NCBI GenBank assembly: GCA_021292165.1
Contig: CM037880.1
Location: 23,710,051-23,774,050 of the forward strand
Source of the DNA: Shinisaurus crocodilurus
Taxonomy: Eukaryota > Chordata > Lepidosauria > Squamata > Shinisauridae
Direction of reading: 5' to 3'
DNA length: 64,000 bases
Both the position numbers and the translations under genes were made by a program. Positions 42,493 to 54,500 of the stretch are shown here, in pieces. Every line of letters starts with the position of its first letter. Positions within the stretch are counted from its first letter, which is position 1. The notes under the pieces were generated by a model. That model saw nothing but the letters and a program-made list of their open reading frames with translations, made no database searches and was not told the origin of the DNA.

Positions 42493-43790
42493 GCCAGAAG
42501 TAGGGTGGTCACCAAAAAAGAGGAAATGCACCACCAAAAGAGAGGACAAAAGAGGATGCAGATTTGCATAAAATTTGCATGTGCTAATTTATATGTATAA
42601 ATGCAAATTTAGAAATAATTACTATAATTTAAATAGAAATATATTTCCAACCCATGTCTTAAAGACTCTCTCGGAAGCATTCGGTCTTACTTTCTTAGAT
42701 CTCTATTTGGCGTGCCCAAGTGTGTCGCTGGTGCTGCCCTTTATCTTGAAGCTGGCCTTAATTCTCTCAATTGTCTGGCTTGGATACATTCTATTCACTT
42801 CTGGCTTCGTTGCCAGCTTTTGGTTAAGCCAAATTCTTTTGTTTCCCAGGTAATGTTAGATTCCTATGTGTCTGCTTGGAATAAAGCAGTGAGGCAAAAG
42901 GTTGCCTCAATTGGGCTGTCTCCTTCCTATCTGCTATCCTTGTCCTGGGAGAAAGCTAAATTTCTAGTCAAGCAGAGACTGACTGACATCAATTTTCAAG
43001 AGCTCCATGCAGCGGCCCAGGGCCCATGTTCCCCTCTGTCACTGGGTTTGTCGGACCTTTATCCTAAAAATGGGATGCTCTATTTAGAGTAATTATCTAT
43101 CCCTAAATACAGGAGAGCATTCTCCTTAGCCCGATTTAATGTTCTACCCTCCAAACTTTTGGATGGCAGATACAGTAAAATCCCAGTGAAAAATAGATGC
43201 TGCCCCTGCAACAACGAGAAGGTGGAATCTGTTCTATTTAATTGCAGTTTCTATCGAGGGGCTAGAGAGACTCTAATACATCCAATCACACAAACTTTCC
43301 CTGGACGATCTTTAGAGTCTCTTCTGACCATTTTGCTTGATGGCTCAAATAGTTTAATCACTAAGGAAGTTGCAAAATTCTTGAATGTTGCTATTTTGAC
43401 TAGGCCTTCTATGCTTGCCTGATTCGGTTTTATTGTATGTTTTTATTCTGAGTGTACAACTGAGAGCTGGTATATCTTGTTTGTATTGTATATATATATT
43501 GGTGTGGTCGGTAAATAAACATTATATTAATTAAATAGAAATATAATACATTTCGCACCATGGTGAGGAAGACTGTGACCTGTGTGTCTGATGAGTCTGC
43601 TGTCCAGGTCTTTACTGCTGATGGGCAACTTTGAAGTGCCTGCTCTCCCTTATTATGGTTCTTTATCTTTAAACCAGACTTGGACTGGATATCTCTTCAA
43701 ACAGAAGATGCCTTCAAAGAGAGGACTGTCTTCTGACAGCCCTTCAAATAGAGTTATGTTTTGTGTAAAGTAGGACACCATAGCCAGAGG
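42493..43790 (-). mobile_element. hAT-like non-autonomous element D, copy 3, split by a LINE
   Basis: Flanks GCCAGAAG (42493-42500) and GCCAGAGG (43783-43790) form an 8-bp duplication with one change. The left end TAGGGTGGTCACC is the inverse of the right end of the 7.56-kb copy, and the right part (CTTTAAACCAGACTTGGACT, AGAGGACTGTCTTCTGACAG) is element D in reverse. A LINE 3' end fills 42645 to about 43525. Confidence 0.83.
42630..43541 (+). mobile_element. Non-LTR retrotransposon 3' end with 15-bp target duplication
   Basis: TTAAATAGAAATATA occurs at about 42630-42644 and again at about 43527-43541. Between them lies a 5'-truncated LINE on the plus strand. Frames give SLARFNVLPSKLLDGRYSKI, NRCCPCNNEKVESVLFNCSF and LITKEVAKFLNVAI. 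The CxC...C pattern followed by a hydrophobic tail is the C-terminal end of an ORF2 family very common in lizards. The clade is not certain. The 3' end reads GGTCGGTAAATAAACATTAT. A stop near 43090 breaks the frame. Confidence 0.82.
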
Positions 43791-44809
43791 CTTGGCTCAC
43801 AAGCAATGCCACAGCAGCTACAAACTCCCATGCTTAAGGCATTAACAGTCTTGCAGGACTTTGGGAACCATTAAATCCCAACATCGCTTTCTTCTTCCCT
43901 TGCCTCCATGAACAACAACAATCCTTCCACCCTTTGCTGAGCCAGGCAACCAGCTGACCTTTATATCTGCTGCTACTGCTGCCATTTTGAACTTCTAGCA
44001 CTATTAATCTTCTGGTGGTTTCAAAATTATGCTGGTAAGAGGTCAGGAATAGGAAAGAATCATGAATCTCAGCAGTGAGCAGCAACTGGCAATCTGGGAA
44101 ATGGAAGAGTACTAAACTCCAATGCCAGCTCTGGAAATAGGTTCTCAGATTCAAAACTGAGAGCCCCGTGACATTTCATTTCTCACGCAAACCTGCAAGT
44201 ACAGTTCCTGTAGGTATCTACAAAGGCAGACCATGGCTACTGCCCAGATTTGAGTGATTTGAAACAAGCAGGTTGTGCCACAAGTATCCACCATACCTTT
44301 CCTTTTCCCTTGTTTCTAAGTCTAGATACATTCCTCAACTCTTTTATGTATGAAATAACCTTTGAGCTTAATGCCACATGAAACAAACACTGTTTTTCAG
44401 GCTCTACAAACTCTGAAGGTCATGAATGCAGGCTACAAATCAGGAAGAATAAAAATCGCCCTACAGTAGAAGTCAAAGATAACTTAATCCTTGACAGTGA
44501 ATTTTTTGAATTAAATAGAAGGCAGACAAATGACCTCTCTACCTTCTTTGCAGAGCTGACAAAAGACATGCTTTTGACCACTGATCAGAGCACTCTGACT
44601 TGTGGCAGACTGAAGCAACATGTCCTGTGAAAAGAAGATTAGAACTAGTCTTAGTTAACATTTCTGTAGACTTGTGGGTGGCTCTAAGCACATAGGACTC
44701 TCTCTTTCTGTCTAGTTATGTGAATGACTTTCCCAACACATTTATGTGTGTACAAGTATTTTTGAAGTGCAACTGCAAGCAAGATACCCATGCACAGTAG
44801 ATGACATAG
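43791..44809. other. Unannotated single-copy stretch
   Basis: I recognise nothing. The 106-codon minus frame at 43834-44154 shows no domain. Confidence 0.45.
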
Positions 44810-44978
44810 ATTTCATAGATCATAGAGTTGGAAGGAGCCTACAAGGCTATTGAGTCCAACCCCCTGCTCAATGCAGGAAACTAGAGAGAGGTCTCCCATC
44901 CAAGCAATAACCAGGCTTGACCCTGCTTAGCTTTCCACGCTCAGACAAGCTGAGCCAGCATAAGCCACAGGCCTGTAG
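44810..44978 (-). mobile_element. 5S-rRNA-derived SINE with CR1-type tail, copy 3
   Basis: It has the same layout as copy 1: minus-strand CAGGCCTGTGGCTTATGCTG, GCTTGTCTGAGCGTGGAAAG and CTAAGCAGGGTCAAGCCTGG, then TTATTGCTTGGATGGGAGAC, then the CR1-like tail ending TCTATGATCTATGAAATC. Copies 1 and 3 share the junction sequence after GGGAGACC, so the fusion predates both. Confidence 0.85.
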
Positions 44979-45170
44979 GTAATATCTATTTACACTGCCA
45001 TGAGACTACAGTACCCATGAAGCAGTGCATCATAGCCTTTACTTAAAAAGAGTAATTGGAAATTGTGGAGGAACAAGTGGGACCCACAACAAATGTTACA
45101 GTGTATCCTCCTAACAGGAGTGTTTAGGGTTCAAGTTAGCCAGCTATGCCTTTTTCCAAGATACTCCATT

Positions 45171-45176
<6 letters not shown>

Positions 45177-45215
<39 letters not shown>
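45177..45215 (+). repeat. (GA)n microsatellite
   Basis: Perfect AG repeat of about 19 units. Confidence 0.97.
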
Positions 45216-45218
<3 letters not shown>

Positions 45219-45239
45219 CCATCTTTCTTTTCTAACGGA

Positions 45240-48200
45240 GGGCTTTTCGCCACAAGGCATTTATTGTGCGCTCATGATTCCTTACTCATGTTTCTTTACG
45301 AGCTCTTTAGATGACATCATGATCCAGTTTCTCTTCTGTTTTTTCATAGCACTTTCCCGGGGTTTTAGAATGGGGGAAATGAGCTATTAAATTACAATGG
45401 GGAAAATGACGCTCTATCTCCTTGTGTATTTCCGCTATTCTGCTATAGCACTGCTCCACCTGAGAGCCTGTGTAGTGGAAAAGCAGGAAAGGAAGAGCCT
45501 GGATCTTAATGCTGTGACAAAACCAAAAGTAGATACAGCGATTAACAGCGCAATAAATGCCTCGTACAGAAAAGCCCCGACACTCAGCATTCCATGGGCT
45601 GCTTTTGGGAGGGACTGCCTCTTAAAACAAAGTTGTACTTTCACAAACCTCAGCATTCCCCCCAAGCATGCTGATGCCCCCCTCTTGTTTCTCAGTGGCT
45701 CTGTTTTTATTCCAATCCCATTGGTGCCTCACCAACTGAGTTCGCTAACAGAAAGGGTGGTGCCAATGCAACGCAACCACATGATATTTAATCACACAGC
45801 AGGAATTTCAGAGGAAATACCCAGATCAATGCATGTGTAACAGATTTCAAAACAGCATTCCTTCTGTAGATTATATACAAGTCTAAGGGAGATTGCACAT
45901 GGCAGTTGTCAAGCAACCATTGGACAGGTTCCTCAAACATGTCCAGCTTGTAGGAGGGAAAGGAAATAAATCAATCAAGGAACTCAAATGCCTAGAACAA
46001 CGCCCATGTAGTGTGATAGCGTATCCTTTCCAACACCTGGAAAAAGGCGTATTGTTCTTGATCCTATGAAATTTCAGTGGCTACTTTCTCCCTATTATGA
46101 GGCATGTTGACAAATGAGAGGGAGAAAGAATGCTCTGAAATGAAACAAAGATTATTAGTTGTATTTCTCTATCAGAGAACAAAGCAGAAAGGTGAATCCA
46201 CACGTTGCAGCTGTAACTTTCCCATCAACTTCAAAAGACCAAGAGTTTCACGGCATTATCCAAATAAATTTTGGTAGTCAGTCTGCAGCCTTGGATATTT
46301 GATTTTCTTAGCAGTGACAAGCAATATTAGTGCTGCAGAGTTTCTACTCTTTTGTGTCCTAGAGATCAAAGGAGAAAGTTTTTAACCATTGGAATCTACC
46401 TAGAAAGGGAGTGAAAGAGTGCTCTTGCAGGTTTTACAAGCTGAAGAAAGTAGTGAAACAATTTGGACTGACAAGCCAATGGAGCCATGATGAGATGCAG
46501 CTCTATGCCTTCTTTTCATCAGGCCCAGATGGTGTAACATCTCTACTCTATCAGGACATTACTAAGGTAAATACAAAGATAAGGGCAAGTTGGTGGAGGC
46601 TTAATTGGGTCAAGATGGGGGTGATATCCTCACATTAGGGAAAGATGGCAAAATTCTCCCTTTGTCCCTTCTGCTTCAAAAGGCATGCAATGTAGACTGT
46701 TTTCAGATCTTCAGTAGCACCTGGGAACAGACTGTATTGAAAGTATCACCTTAATTTTTTGGCTAGATATGGCGACACTTTCTTTTCAGACATGACCCTT
46801 GCACACAAGAAGGGATTTAGAACACTGTCTCAAATATATATATTTTTGAATGATATCCACATTTAAATGAAGTTGTACCCACCTCTCCCAAGTAAACTAT
46901 GCTGAAATTGAATAGCATGGTAGCAAATACTCAGCAGGCCACACTTGTACCCAACCCACTGTTTCAATCAAATTGTTTTAATCCACTATGAATGTTGGCT
47001 GGCTATGTTAACTTCAGATACTTCTGTTACTAATCTATTGTAGTATCCCTACTTATCAATGTGATTGATGATTGCAATTATAAAGTTGTATTGTTTGTCT
47101 GGAGCTTCTAATCCATATGAATTCTCCCTCCACAATAAGTTTTTCAGTATCATTCAGTGGGAGACAGATTTTCTCGATCTATGGGGCAAATCTGTCTCAA
47201 AGTGCAAAAGGCAGGCAGAGGTCAGAAGCACAGGCAAACAGTCCAAAACAAGTACAAGCCAAGAAACAGGGTCTTATCAGGAATTCAGGGGTCAGCACCA
47301 TGAGAGATCAGTCCAAGGAGAACCAAGGTCAAGGAAGCAGGTTTCAAGGTATTGGGAGCTGAAAGTAGGTGTTCCAGCAAGCAGCAGATCTCAACAGAGC
47401 TTATAAATTAGAGCTTCCAGAGCCCCACCAAGGATTAAGCTGCAGACGTAGGGATGTTGGAGAAATCCTCAGAGGATTGAATTGACATCAGATTTCTATG
47501 AATCTGACCCATGGAATCCGTAGTGGACCAGATTTCCTGAGTCGCACAAATTCTGTGGAGTTGTGAACCTCTTTTTTTTAAAAAACTTTCTAGAATTGTG
47601 CACAAATTTGGTCATAGAAAAGTATGAAAGTTGGTGTAAGGTACACTAATGTTTAAAACAACAACAACAACGTTTTATACATCTCTGATCTATCTTCATA
47701 ATACAGAGCATAGTATCATACAAAGCATAATACAGGGCATTGAGGCAGGACTGTTGGGCAACACTGCACTCCTCGCCATCTTCCGCAACTCCCATTACAG
47801 GGGGGGAATCCAGATCTGTCAATGAGCAGATGACAGAGCAGATGACACCTGACAATCTGCAAAACACAGACAGAATGGATTAAACACAGTCTGCACATCA
47901 CAACCTGCAGCACATCAGAGGCTTCTGGAAGAGGTCCTCCTCATGTGGAGGGCTCTTCTCATGAGGAGTCCTTTACTCATGAGGAACCTTCATTTGTGAA
48001 TGGGCACTCCTTCTCACAGGGGATGTTCTGGCCTGCCTGTTGAGATGCTGATGCTCTCCGGGGCTAGGTGCTCACTCAGCTCAGCCTCTGCCTCAGAGGT
48101 TCCCCTTCTCCTCTGGGGATGGACCCATGGCCATGTCCCCCAAGGACCTCCCCCAAGGACCTCCCCCAGGCTCCTCCCAGTCTTCTACTAAGGGTTGCAC

Positions 48201-49788
48201 TTTGATGCTGTTTTTCTCTGGGAGCTCCAGCTCCTACTCCGAAGAGAATTCTTCCAGCGGGGGCATGAATGTAAGAATGGATTGGCACTGAGGAATCACT
48301 AAAACAGTCCTGGAAAATGGTAAACAGCCCATCAGCTTTCAGTTTAATTACTGGCTTACATAACCATTGTTCACATCATGAGTTAACTATGGGTTGACTT
48401 CTGGTGACCACAGCATGACTGACCATTATTCTCAATGTTCCGGCACATGGTGAGATCCATAACCGGCCATATTTTATTCGACCCATTTTTAACCCAAGAC
48501 CTTCTGTATCTGGCAAGTTGCACTCTGTTTGAACCAGAATTTAGAATACTGCTCTACTGCATCTCAACTACCTACAAAAGGCAACTAGTAGTGAAGTACA
48601 TTACATGAAACGATTATTATATAAATTGTTCGTTGCCTTACAAAATGGATCTCCCCCCCCCATATTCTTACCTTCCTTCCTTCCGAGCAAGATTCAGACC
48701 GCTAAATTTGGGTTGTTTTTAAAAAAAACAAAAACAAACCTGCAGTCTTAACTGGAGCAGAAGTACAATTTCCACAATTCTCATATATGAAAAAGCTATG
48801 ATTTCTGTATAGTTTTTAGTCCAGCCACCAATTTAGAGATAGTTACAGAGTTTGAGAGGAAGGGCAATAATAATAGATTTGCCTTGCAAACTGCTTCTCC
48901 CCCACCCATGTGTGAGCATGTGTGGTGTTTCTAACATTTCTTCATTAAGCATCATTGGTTATTTCTTTTCAAACTATGTATGTATATGTGTGGCAACAGT
49001 AATTAGACAAACTGAGATTATTTCAAACTTCAAAGTCACAACAGTTTTGCTGCACAGGGGTCTAGACTAAATAAAGAATGATTACTTTTTAGTTGTGTGG
49101 TTCACTGGATACACAGTTTTATTTGAAACAGAGAGATGAATAGTGAAGAGCTCTGTTGAAGAGCCATCTTCACTATGGACTCTCTCTCTCTTTCTCTCTG
49201 TGCGTGTGTGCGTGTGCATGTTGTTTCTACTTCAGTTCGCCATCTATAAAATGAGGGTTATGATGACCTACCTCAGAAGATGAGCACAATAAAGACTGTA
49301 ATGCACTTTCCAAATTAAAAGAGCTATCTAAATGATAAACAGAAACATCAGGTGCTCATCCAAACCTTCCCAAAACAGCATTGGTATTGTTTGATCACAA
49401 CACTCAAATGAACAGTCTCTCTCCTATACAATTTCAGCATTTTTTCCAAATACAGTTGGAATTAATATATCCAGAGTGAAAAACAATCTTCTTTTCAAAT
49501 CAAAATTAACTTATATTATCTAGATTTCAGGATGGCTCAGTCACGTATTTGCAATATTGCCAGCCATCTGTCATGAGTGCTCTTAGGTTCTCAGTAGGAA
49601 GAACATGACACAGAGTTGCTGCCACCAGAAGAGATGTGATCTGTCACAATTGGGCTGCATCCAACTAACCCATTTACACATCCCTTGTTGGATCAAACAT
49701 ATGGGGTTGTTACTTAACCTGCTGGATTAGTGCCATGTCTGCATACCGCATCAGGTTGCAGCCCCAACTTACTAATTCACTAGGGTTT
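45240..49788. other. Largely single-copy 4.5-kb block
   Basis: Apart from minor repeats (a CCCCCAAGGACCTC triplication at 48137-48170 and a TC microsatellite at 49180-49199), no mobile element is clear. The 45.38-45.85 kb segment holds a 147-codon frame with no recognised domain. The zone at 47.2-48.3 kb is moderately GC-rich and could contain a decayed LTR element, but I cannot support it. Confidence 0.45.
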
Positions 49789-49790
49789 TG

Positions 49791-49860
49791 TAAGACCATA
49801 AGAAGTGCTCTGCTGGATGAGATCAAAGGTCCATCTTGTCCAGCTTTCTGTTTCCAACAG
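49791..49860 (-). mobile_element. CR1-type LINE 3' end fragment
   Basis: Plus-strand CATAAGAAGTGCTCTGCTGG and TCCATCTTGTCCAGCTTTCT match the antisense 3' end at 22249-22310. Confidence 0.65.
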
Positions 49861-50376
49861 TGGAAATATGTTACATGGTTTACATATGGTTCATAGGGTT
49901 GAAAGTTTCAAGACCTTGTCCAAGATAGTGTGAGACTTGGGGCAAGAGGCCAGAATGGAGCCTGTAAAGGAACTAATTCCCACCCAATCAAAGGGTCAGT
50001 CCAAGAAGGCAGCCAATGCAATGTGCCCATTGGTCAGGTGAATGCACTGGACTTTTGCCCCTCTGCTAAACTATCATATCCGAAGAAGGATGAGGAAGGA
50101 TTTTTAATGCTAGTCTTGACTGGCTATTGAGCTAGCATGCTTGTGCCTTCTCTGGGGTGTGCCTTCTCCCAGGTCGGTCCTCTCTGTTTTGGTTAGTTGG
50201 TTCAATTCAGCTATTTGGCTACTGAATTGTTTGTTTTGCACCACAACTTTAGCAGAAGGACCAGTGTGGGGATGTGGAAAGATGCCACCAAGAGGGAGAG
50301 AGTGAGGCTGTGCCTGAGATCAGGGAATAGCAGGACACTCATAATGCTGGAACAGTTCATGAGTAGGACTGCTGTC

Positions 50377-50450
50377 TAAGGACACAATCCTATGCATGCT
50401 TAGACAGAAAAGAACTCCTACAACTCCCAGTATTCCCCAGCCAGTTGTTG
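50377..50450 (+). mobile_element. Hairpin MITE family A, left half
   Basis: TAAGGACACAATCCTATGCA and CTTAGACAGAAAAG are followed by CCTACAACTCCCAGTATTCC. The right arm is absent. Confidence 0.75.
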
Positions 50451-50642
50451 GTTAAGGTATGCCACAACCAGCAGATTTGCAGGTGGTACATATATGAGGA
50501 ATCTACTTTACACTTGCCTATCCCATATGGGGAATGCATAGAGTCCATCAGGTGTGCTTCAGGTGTGAGATGATTTGTGTTGGGGGGCATCTTAGCTGAC
50601 TTGCAATGCTGTTTTCCTTGGGCATTTCTGTGCAAGGAGTTA

Positions 50643-50943
50643 GAGCTGATCAGGGCCAGCCCAAGACATTTTGCTGCCTGAGGTGAAGGACAAGATGGCA
50701 CCTCTCCACTCGACCTACAAAAGCTGACCACACTGACAGATAAATATTACTAAAACACGGGTAATGGGACAGCATACTCCTCCTCACCTGAGGGGGTGCA
50801 GGGTAGGCCACAGGGGACACACAGTTCTGTCCTCCAATAGGGGAACAGCCAGGAGCCTACTGCCACCACTGGAACACCCATCATCTGCCCCCTGAGGCAA
50901 CTGCCTCAGTCTGCCTAATGGTAAGACTGGCCCTGGAGCTGAT
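50643..50943. mobile_element. hAT-like element with perfect 8-bp duplication
   Basis: The element spans 50651-50935, flanked by GAGCTGAT at 50643-50650 and 50936-50943. The ends CAGGGCCAGCCCAAGACATT and GGTAAGACTGGCCCTG are inverted repeats. Subterminal GCTGCCTGAGGTGAAGG mirrors CCTGAGGCAACTGCC. It is similar in design to the 165-bp element at 22918 (CAGGGCCGGTGC) and is probably related. It is non-coding. Confidence 0.93.
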
Positions 50944-51050
50944 GAATGTATGCCATCATGTCCCTTGAAATAAAGATGTAGACTGCTTAATCCCATTTAA
51001 TGCTGCCCACCTCTTTATTCCGTCCCCTCTGCTAAACTATCACATAGCCC

Positions 51051-52487
51051 CATACATTTTAAATTCTGGGATTGGCATATATTTTATCCAAATCAACAGT
51101 TGCTACAGAAAACATCGATCTGATATCACAGTCAACATTAATGGTGCTTTCCAATACACACATGACAATTTAACCACTCATATTTATCCATATAAATACA
51201 TTTTCCCTGGATGCCAAACATTTTCAAAGGAACCACTGATGGACTAAGTTATTCTTAGTGAGAGTAAAAGTGCGAAAATCCATTTTATGGCATTATGCCT
51301 GGAAGTCTATATACCCATCAGTTGTTCTATGCATTCAATTGAGACATACTTACCTTGAACATTCAGGATGTTGCTGAAACATCTTGGATTAATGGTGCTT
51401 AGATATCATTTCACAGCTATGTAGAATGGGAAAGATTTCATTTTCTGCACAGGTACAAAGAGAAGTTGAAAACATGACAGTTCAGGCACACAAAGGTGGA
51501 CATTTTTATTCTTTGGTTTCCCTTTTGCTTAATTGGTTTTATTTTTCCTGAGCTGTATCAAACAACTCAGACTTTTGATCAGCTGAATATCCATCATCAC
51601 TTCTAAGAGCCTTTATAAAACCACAGATCTGAATATTTCTCTGACAGACATATTTTGGAATCTAGAAACAGTTCTGCAGTAAGATATTTTCATCAAAAAT
51701 GTAAAACCTTATAAAAAATTCAAATGTTTTGATGCAGTTAGAGGCCCTCAACTGGAATAATGTCATCCCATGTATATACAGTATAGTGTTATTTCTAGGT
51801 GAGTTTTCCTTTCTTTTCCAGTGATACAGATTTCAAAGATTCTAACTTGTAGTTCTCAGAAGGAGCTACAGTAATAATTATTCTGATCTGTCATCACCTT
51901 GCCAGATCATGATATTTCAGGTTTCTTGTTTTGAGTAAATTTAATTCCTTATCTTTGCAGCTTCATAAAACAGAAATCCATTTTGAACAATAAAGCATAA
52001 ATAATGTATTTCTATTTTTGAATGTGTTCTTGGATATGACTGCAATTTATGAGAAAAGCAACTATAATTATGAATGCAAATGATTTCACAGTTATTGCAA
52101 CAGATTTTGTTTATATATGTTAAACTGTCTTGAAAAATAGACTGCTTTCACAAGAAAAGCCTAGGCGCCCTTTTTTGAGCGATAACAGAGTAACAACTAT
52201 GGAAACTAGGACAATTGCTGTAGTGTGAATCAAAATGTGCCAGTAAGGGTCTTTTATACTGATGTATCTCAGACATTAAACAGTGCATCTTGGAAACTCA
52301 CAGAAATGTTGATTATTTCAGGGTCCATAGTCTTCTAAAATAACATTCTAACCTGCTACTTGCAGAGGTGCAGATTGTCTCAAAACCAAAAATAACCTAC
52401 AACCTGAAGGACAAGAAAGACTATGGCCCTTACCCATAAAGCCTGTAACCCTTACCCATAAAGTCCTTACCTATAATTCTCTGACAG
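51051..52487. other. AT-rich single-copy block
   Basis: No repeat is recognised, apart from a near-duplicate CCCTTACCCATAAAG at 52428-52461. The part around 52130-52330 is one of several candidate conserved non-coding stretches, on appearance only. Confidence 0.45.
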
Positions 52488-52565
52488 TGCTATACCTATT
52501 CAGAAGTAAGCCCCATTGACTTCAATGGGGTTTACTCCCAGGAAGTGTGTATAGGATTGCAGCCA
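52488..52565. repeat. Copy of the 'ACTCAGAAGTAAGCCCC' palindromic repeat, well kept
   Basis: CTATTCAGAAGTAAGCCCCA, then TTGACTTCAATGGGGTTTAC (inner palindrome), then GTGTGTATAGGATTGCAGCC. Confidence 0.8.
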
Positions 52566-52664
52566 AAATGGCCTGGAGCCAGTGTACTTTAGGAAATGCC
52601 TTCTACCCTTTAACCCCCAGTATATATGAAATATGAATTCACTATATATGAATTCCAACCTTGG

Positions 52665-53098
52665 CTCCTTTTTAAATAGTTATTAGTTTGGTAGATCTTG
52701 GGAATGCTGTGGGCATAGTATATCTTGATTTCAGCAAAGCATTTGACAAAGTTTTCCATCATGATATCCTTGTTGACAAGATGGTAAAATCTGGGTTGGA
52801 CAATACTAGTTAGGTGTATCCACAGCTGGTTGAGGAACTGTCTTCAATAAGTGCTAATAATTAATGGCTCTGCATCCTCTTGGAGGGAGATCTCAAGTGA
52901 AGCACCACCACAGGGCTCTGTCCTAAGCCATATGATGCTCAATATTTTTATAACTGCCCTGGATGATGGACGTAGAGGGGTTGCTTATCAGATTTGCAGA
53001 TGACATGAAGCTAGGAGGAATACCAACACCATAGAAGACAGGATCAAGATTCAAAAGGACCTTGGCAGGCTGGAACACTAGGCCAAATCTAACAAGGG
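52665..53098 (+). mobile_element. CR1-type LINE, reverse transcriptase part
   Basis: Plus-strand reading gives DLGNAVGIVYLDFSKAFDKV, FHHDILVDKMVKSGLDN and, after frameshifts, GSVLSHMMLNIFITALDD and a KLGG-like stretch. These are the standard RT motifs of CR1-group LINEs. The YADD region is damaged. The frame contains stops. The copy is split by a 1.4-kb insertion and resumes at about 54500. Confidence 0.85.
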
Positions 53099-54500
53099 GC
53101 ATAATCTACACTAGAGCCTCTTTCGTTCATCAGGGAGCTCAATCTGTCCCGATATTTATGCAAAGTGCATTCACCGCTGTTGGGCCACATCCTAATGAAG
53201 ACAGCGTGTTGAAAACGTGATCTTGTGTCACACACACAAATGCAAGTGCAGGGAAAGTGGGAGGAGTTTGAAAGGTGATGTGTGCAGGGGAAATGGCCCT
53301 TTAAGAAAAAGTTTTCTTTTGTTCATCTATGTGCAGGTGTGAAGGAGCGAACAAGGGAAGGAGTTTTTTTTTTAAAAAAATTGACAGCTCCTACTGTCCC
53401 CTCACAAAAAAAATCATGGAGAAGGAGAAGGGAATGGGAAGAGATGGAGGGGGAGGCTGTGCTGCTGCCGCCGCCGCCGCCCTCCCACCTCCCATGGGGT
53501 GAAGCCAGCAGGATCAGTACCCCCATTCCCATCCACGCAAAAGCAATGGTGAGGCCATTCAAATCAATGTGATTTACTTCAGAATAAGGCCACTGAAGAT
53601 AATGCGATTTACTTCTGAGTAGACATGCATTTCGGCTGTTTTCAGCTGTTCTTTGAGCCAAGCTACTCGGAGAAGCGGGGGGGGGGGGGAGGCAGGCAGG
53701 CAGGAAAGCAAGAGTTACTGCTGTTTTTTATGCACAGGTGTGAATGAGTGAAAGAGGGTTTTTAAAAAGGGGGGGGAAATGACAGCTCCTCCTGCCCCCT
53801 CACAAAAAAAAATCATGGAGAAGGAGAAGGGGATGGGAAGAGATGAAGGGGAGGCTGTGCTGCCATCCTCCCACCTCCCATGGGGTGAAGCCAGCAGGAT
53901 CAGTATCCCCATTACTGTCCACCCAAAAGCAAAAGCAGTGGTGAGGCCATTGAGATCAATGTGATTTACTTCAGAGTAAGGCCATTGAAGATAATGTGAT
54001 TTACTTCTGAGTAGACATGCATTTCGGCTCCTTTTCAGCTAGTTGTTGTTCTTTGAGCCAAGAGGATGAAAGGGGTATTTCAAACTTTATTTTTTCAAAG
54101 GGGAGGGGAGGGAAGAAGCATTTACTCAGAGAAGCTGTGGGGAGGGGGGGAGGGAGGTGGGAAAGCAAGAGTGGCTGCTGTTTTGCAAAGCCCCCAATAG
54201 GACACTTCCTCTTCAGGAGACAAACGCCAAATGTTCCCCACCCCTGGAAAACAATTGGCTAACACAGGCAACGACAGCACCCAGTGAGCACACACATAGC
54301 CATGTACTGCAATAGTGAATCGCAATAACAAGGAAAAGTCATAATAAAAGTAGTCCAGGAAATTATGGAAGCAAAGAAGAACAAGAACACAAGAGAAATG
54401 GCAACGGGAACAGAAAAGGAAGAGTGTTGTGTGCCTCGCAATTCACAGAGGCAATCCAGTACTACAATAAACCTAAGATGTAGATTCCCCCTCCCCACAA
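53099..54500. mobile_element. Insertion of about 1.4 kb splitting the CR1, class unknown
   Basis: It lies between two CR1 parts that should adjoin. Near the ends, AATCTACA at about 53105 and its inverse TGTAGATT at 54479-54486 may be remnants of terminal inverted repeats; no target duplication is evident. The middle is a roughly 400-bp direct duplication. There is no transposase. The GC-rich frames within have no similarity I recognise. Confidence 0.6.
53331..54186 (+). repeat. Two-copy tandem duplication of about 400 bp
   Basis: Unit 1 (53331-53730) and unit 2 (53731 to about 54186) share, in order, CAGGTGTGAA, AAATCATGGAGAAGGAGAAG, CCTCCCACCTCCCATGGGGT, GAAGCCAGCAGGATCAGTA, TCAATGTGATTTACTTCAGA and TTCTGAGTAGACATGCATTT, then GGAAAGCAAGAGT. 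Unit 1 has an extra (GCC)n run; unit 2 has an extra stretch after TTTGAGCCAAG. Confidence 0.9.

Larger units (their letters stand above)
50058..51050 (+). repeat. Direct repeat pair about 970 bp apart
   Basis: CCCCTCTGCTAAACTATCA occurs at 50058-50076 and 51026-51044. The sequence between includes a hairpin MITE fragment and a complete hAT-like element. The pair may mark a duplication or the ends of a larger element; flanks beyond the repeat do not agree. Confidence 0.5.

Noticed and set aside
45397..45840. 147-codon plus-strand frame as a gene
   Set aside because: No domain or family resemblance is visible. A frame of this length is expected by chance in 64 kb. Kept only as a possible conserved segment.
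53282..53964. Proline-rich coding exons in the duplicated block
   Set aside because: The two units have different frames and indels, and the proline runs come from a GCC repeat. There is no selection on the frame.
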